The notes below the pieces were generated by a model. It was not told where the DNA came from. It searched no databases and saw only the letters and a list, made by a program, of their open reading frames with translations. A DNA stretch of 17,358 nt from DATLEX01 sp035525015 (GTDB lineage: Bacteria; Acidobacteriota; Thermoanaerobaculia; Gp7-AA8), in assembly GCA_035525015.1 (NCBI GenBank), contig DATLFC010000152.1, positions 1 to 17,358 of the forward strand, in the 5' to 3' direction. The translations under genes and the position numbers were made by a program. Shown one piece after another: positions 16,419-17,358 of the stretch (the first letter of the stretch is position 1; the number at the start of each line of letters is the position of its first letter).

Positions 16419-17358
16419 CCCGCTTCCGAAGGTGCATCCGCAGCACCGACACCGCCGCCGGGGTGATCCCCGGGATCCGGCCGGCCTGTCCCAGCGATGC
16501 GGGACGGATGTTCGTCAGCTTCTCAACCACCTCGCGCGAGAGGCCGGGGAGCGTGAAGGCCATTCCGGCGGGGATCCGGGCGTCATCATCGTGCGCGGCG
16601 CGGGCCGCTTCGCGCTGCTGCCGCTCGAGATAGCCGGAGTAGCGAAGCCGGCTGGCGACGCCGTCCTTCTCCTCATCGTCCAGCCCGGCAAAGGCTGCGG
16701 CGAGCTCGTGCAGCGGCTCGGCCGCCGCGGAGAGAAACGCTTCGAGATCGAAATCCGGTCGCTGCATCAGGCGGGCGACCGTCGTCTGCGTGGTCAGGTC
16801 GACTCCCGCTCCGCGGCACCAGCCCTGCGTCTCCCGGTCGGGATTCATCGTCGTGGCGGCTGCCGCCACGGCGGCGCGGCGCATCCGCTCCACCCGGCCG
16901 GCGGAGCGGCGGCGCCGCTCCTCGTCGACGATGCCGAGCCGCTCGGCGATCGGCGTGAGCCGCTCATAAACCGAGTCGCAGCCGAGAAGCAGCCGGTGCT
17001 CCGCTCGCGAGGTGAACATCCGGTACGGCTCCTCGGTGCCGAGCGTGACGAGGTCGTCGATCATCACGCCGCTGTAGGCCTCATCGCGGCGCAGGATGAC
17101 CGGCTCGGCGCCGCGCACAAACTCCAGGGCGTTGATGCCGGCCAGGAGCCCCTGCGCCCCTGCCTCCTCATACCCGGAGGTTCCGTTGATCTGGCCGGCA
17201 AGGAAGAGGCCCTCCACGCCGCGGACCTGCAGCGACGGCTCGAGCTGCTGCGGGTTCACGAAGTCGTACTCCACGGCGTAGCCGTAGCGGGCGATGGTGG
17301 CGTGGGCGAAGCCGGGAAGAGAGCGGACCACCCCCTCCTGGACGTCGGGAGGGAGCGA
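16354..17358 (-). CDS. mnmG: tRNA uridine-5-carboxymethylaminomethyl modification enzyme, C-terminal part
   Basis: The visible 334 residues are roughly the C-terminal half of MnmG (family length near 620-640), which with MnmE modifies the wobble uridine of certain tRNAs. The first residues, SLPPDVQEGVVRSLPGF, continue from outside the window. GLFLAGQINGTSGYEEAGAQ (FAD-binding motif), MIDDLVTLGTEEPYRMFTSR and the C-terminal NIRPASLGQAGRIPGITPAA are diagnostic. The family core ends near HLRKR. The last 21 residues are read from heptad hairpin 3 and have no counterpart in the E. coli protein. The stop TGA at 16354-16356 lies inside the stem. rsmG starts 14 bases further on. Confidence 0.96.
   Translation of the reverse strand, partial: SLPPDVQEGVVRSLPGFAHATIARYGYAVEYDFVNPQQLEPSLQVRGVEGLFLAGQINGTSGYEEAGAQGLLAGINALEFVRGAEPVILRRDEAYSGVMIDDLVTLGTEEPYRMFTSRAEHRLLLGCDSVYERLTPIAERLGIVDEERRRRSAGRVERMRRAAVAAAATTMNPDRETQGWCRGAGVDLTTQTTVARLMQRPDFDLEAFLSAAAEPLHELAAAFAGLDDEEKDGVASRLRYSGYLERQQREAARAAHDDDARIPAGMAFTLPGLSREVVEKLTNIRPASLGQAGRIPGITPAAVSVLRMHLRKRASGLGPRASDEKGRAVPRPEA

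Noticed and set aside
16345..16420. Intrinsic transcription terminator
   Set aside because: The stem is long and GC-rich, but no T run follows it on the transcribed side; the run of five T lies in the loop (read as A in the transcript), and the next gene in the operon starts at once.
16853..16869. Inverted repeat GTGGCGG-CTG-CCGCCAC inside mnmG
   Set aside because: It encodes an Ala-rich stretch within a normal MnmG region and has no period-7 structure; it is most likely a by-product of GC-rich codons.

Overview
The window is GC-rich bacterial chromosome with long collinear gene runs, nearly all on the minus strand. Gene content and order (mnmG, rsmG, parA, parB, bactofilin, then an F-type ATP synthase cluster with both b' and b but no a or c subunit) match arrangements known from Desulfobacterota/Myxococcota and Acidobacteriota. 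Acidobacteriota is my best guess, but the sequence alone does not prove it. The parS site and the mnmG-rsmG-parAB order suggest a position near the replication origin.

Layout from left to right. Positions 1-1038 are one IS481-family insertion sequence, inverted repeat to inverted repeat, with a frameshifted transposase. Its left end coincides with the window edge. Positions 1040-1765 hold an unrecognised protein with a HEPN-like R-X4-H motif, and 1766-1966 is featureless spacer. Positions 1967-4393 are topA with five C-terminal zinc ribbons. Positions 4515-6557 encode a two-component pair: an NtrC-type sigma-54 activator with a GAFTNA variant loop, and a short soluble histidine kinase with an eroded ATP-binding domain. 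A divergently transcribed secreted esterase follows (6667-7695). Positions 7702-13666 are the ATP synthase cluster, transcribed b', b, delta, alpha, gamma, beta, epsilon. Positions 13793-15782 are bactofilin, parB and parA, coupled by ATGA overlaps. rsmG carries a perfect parS palindrome in its last codons, and mnmG runs off the right edge.

The most unusual feature is a set of three hairpins built from tandem 7-bp units (4485-4511, 9617-9678, 16345-16418). Each uses a different heptamer, but the architecture is the same: tandem heptamers, a short loop, then the inverted heptamers. Each starts at, or within three bases of, the stop codon of the gene before it (the response regulator, atpG and mnmG). 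The mnmG-rsmG copy encodes the MnmG C-terminal tail, supplies its stop codon through the one variant base in the stem, and contains the rsmG ribosome binding site. I read these as a dispersed family of stop-codon-associated heptad hairpins. They are absent from the standard annotation of these genes and are the best candidate here for something undescribed.
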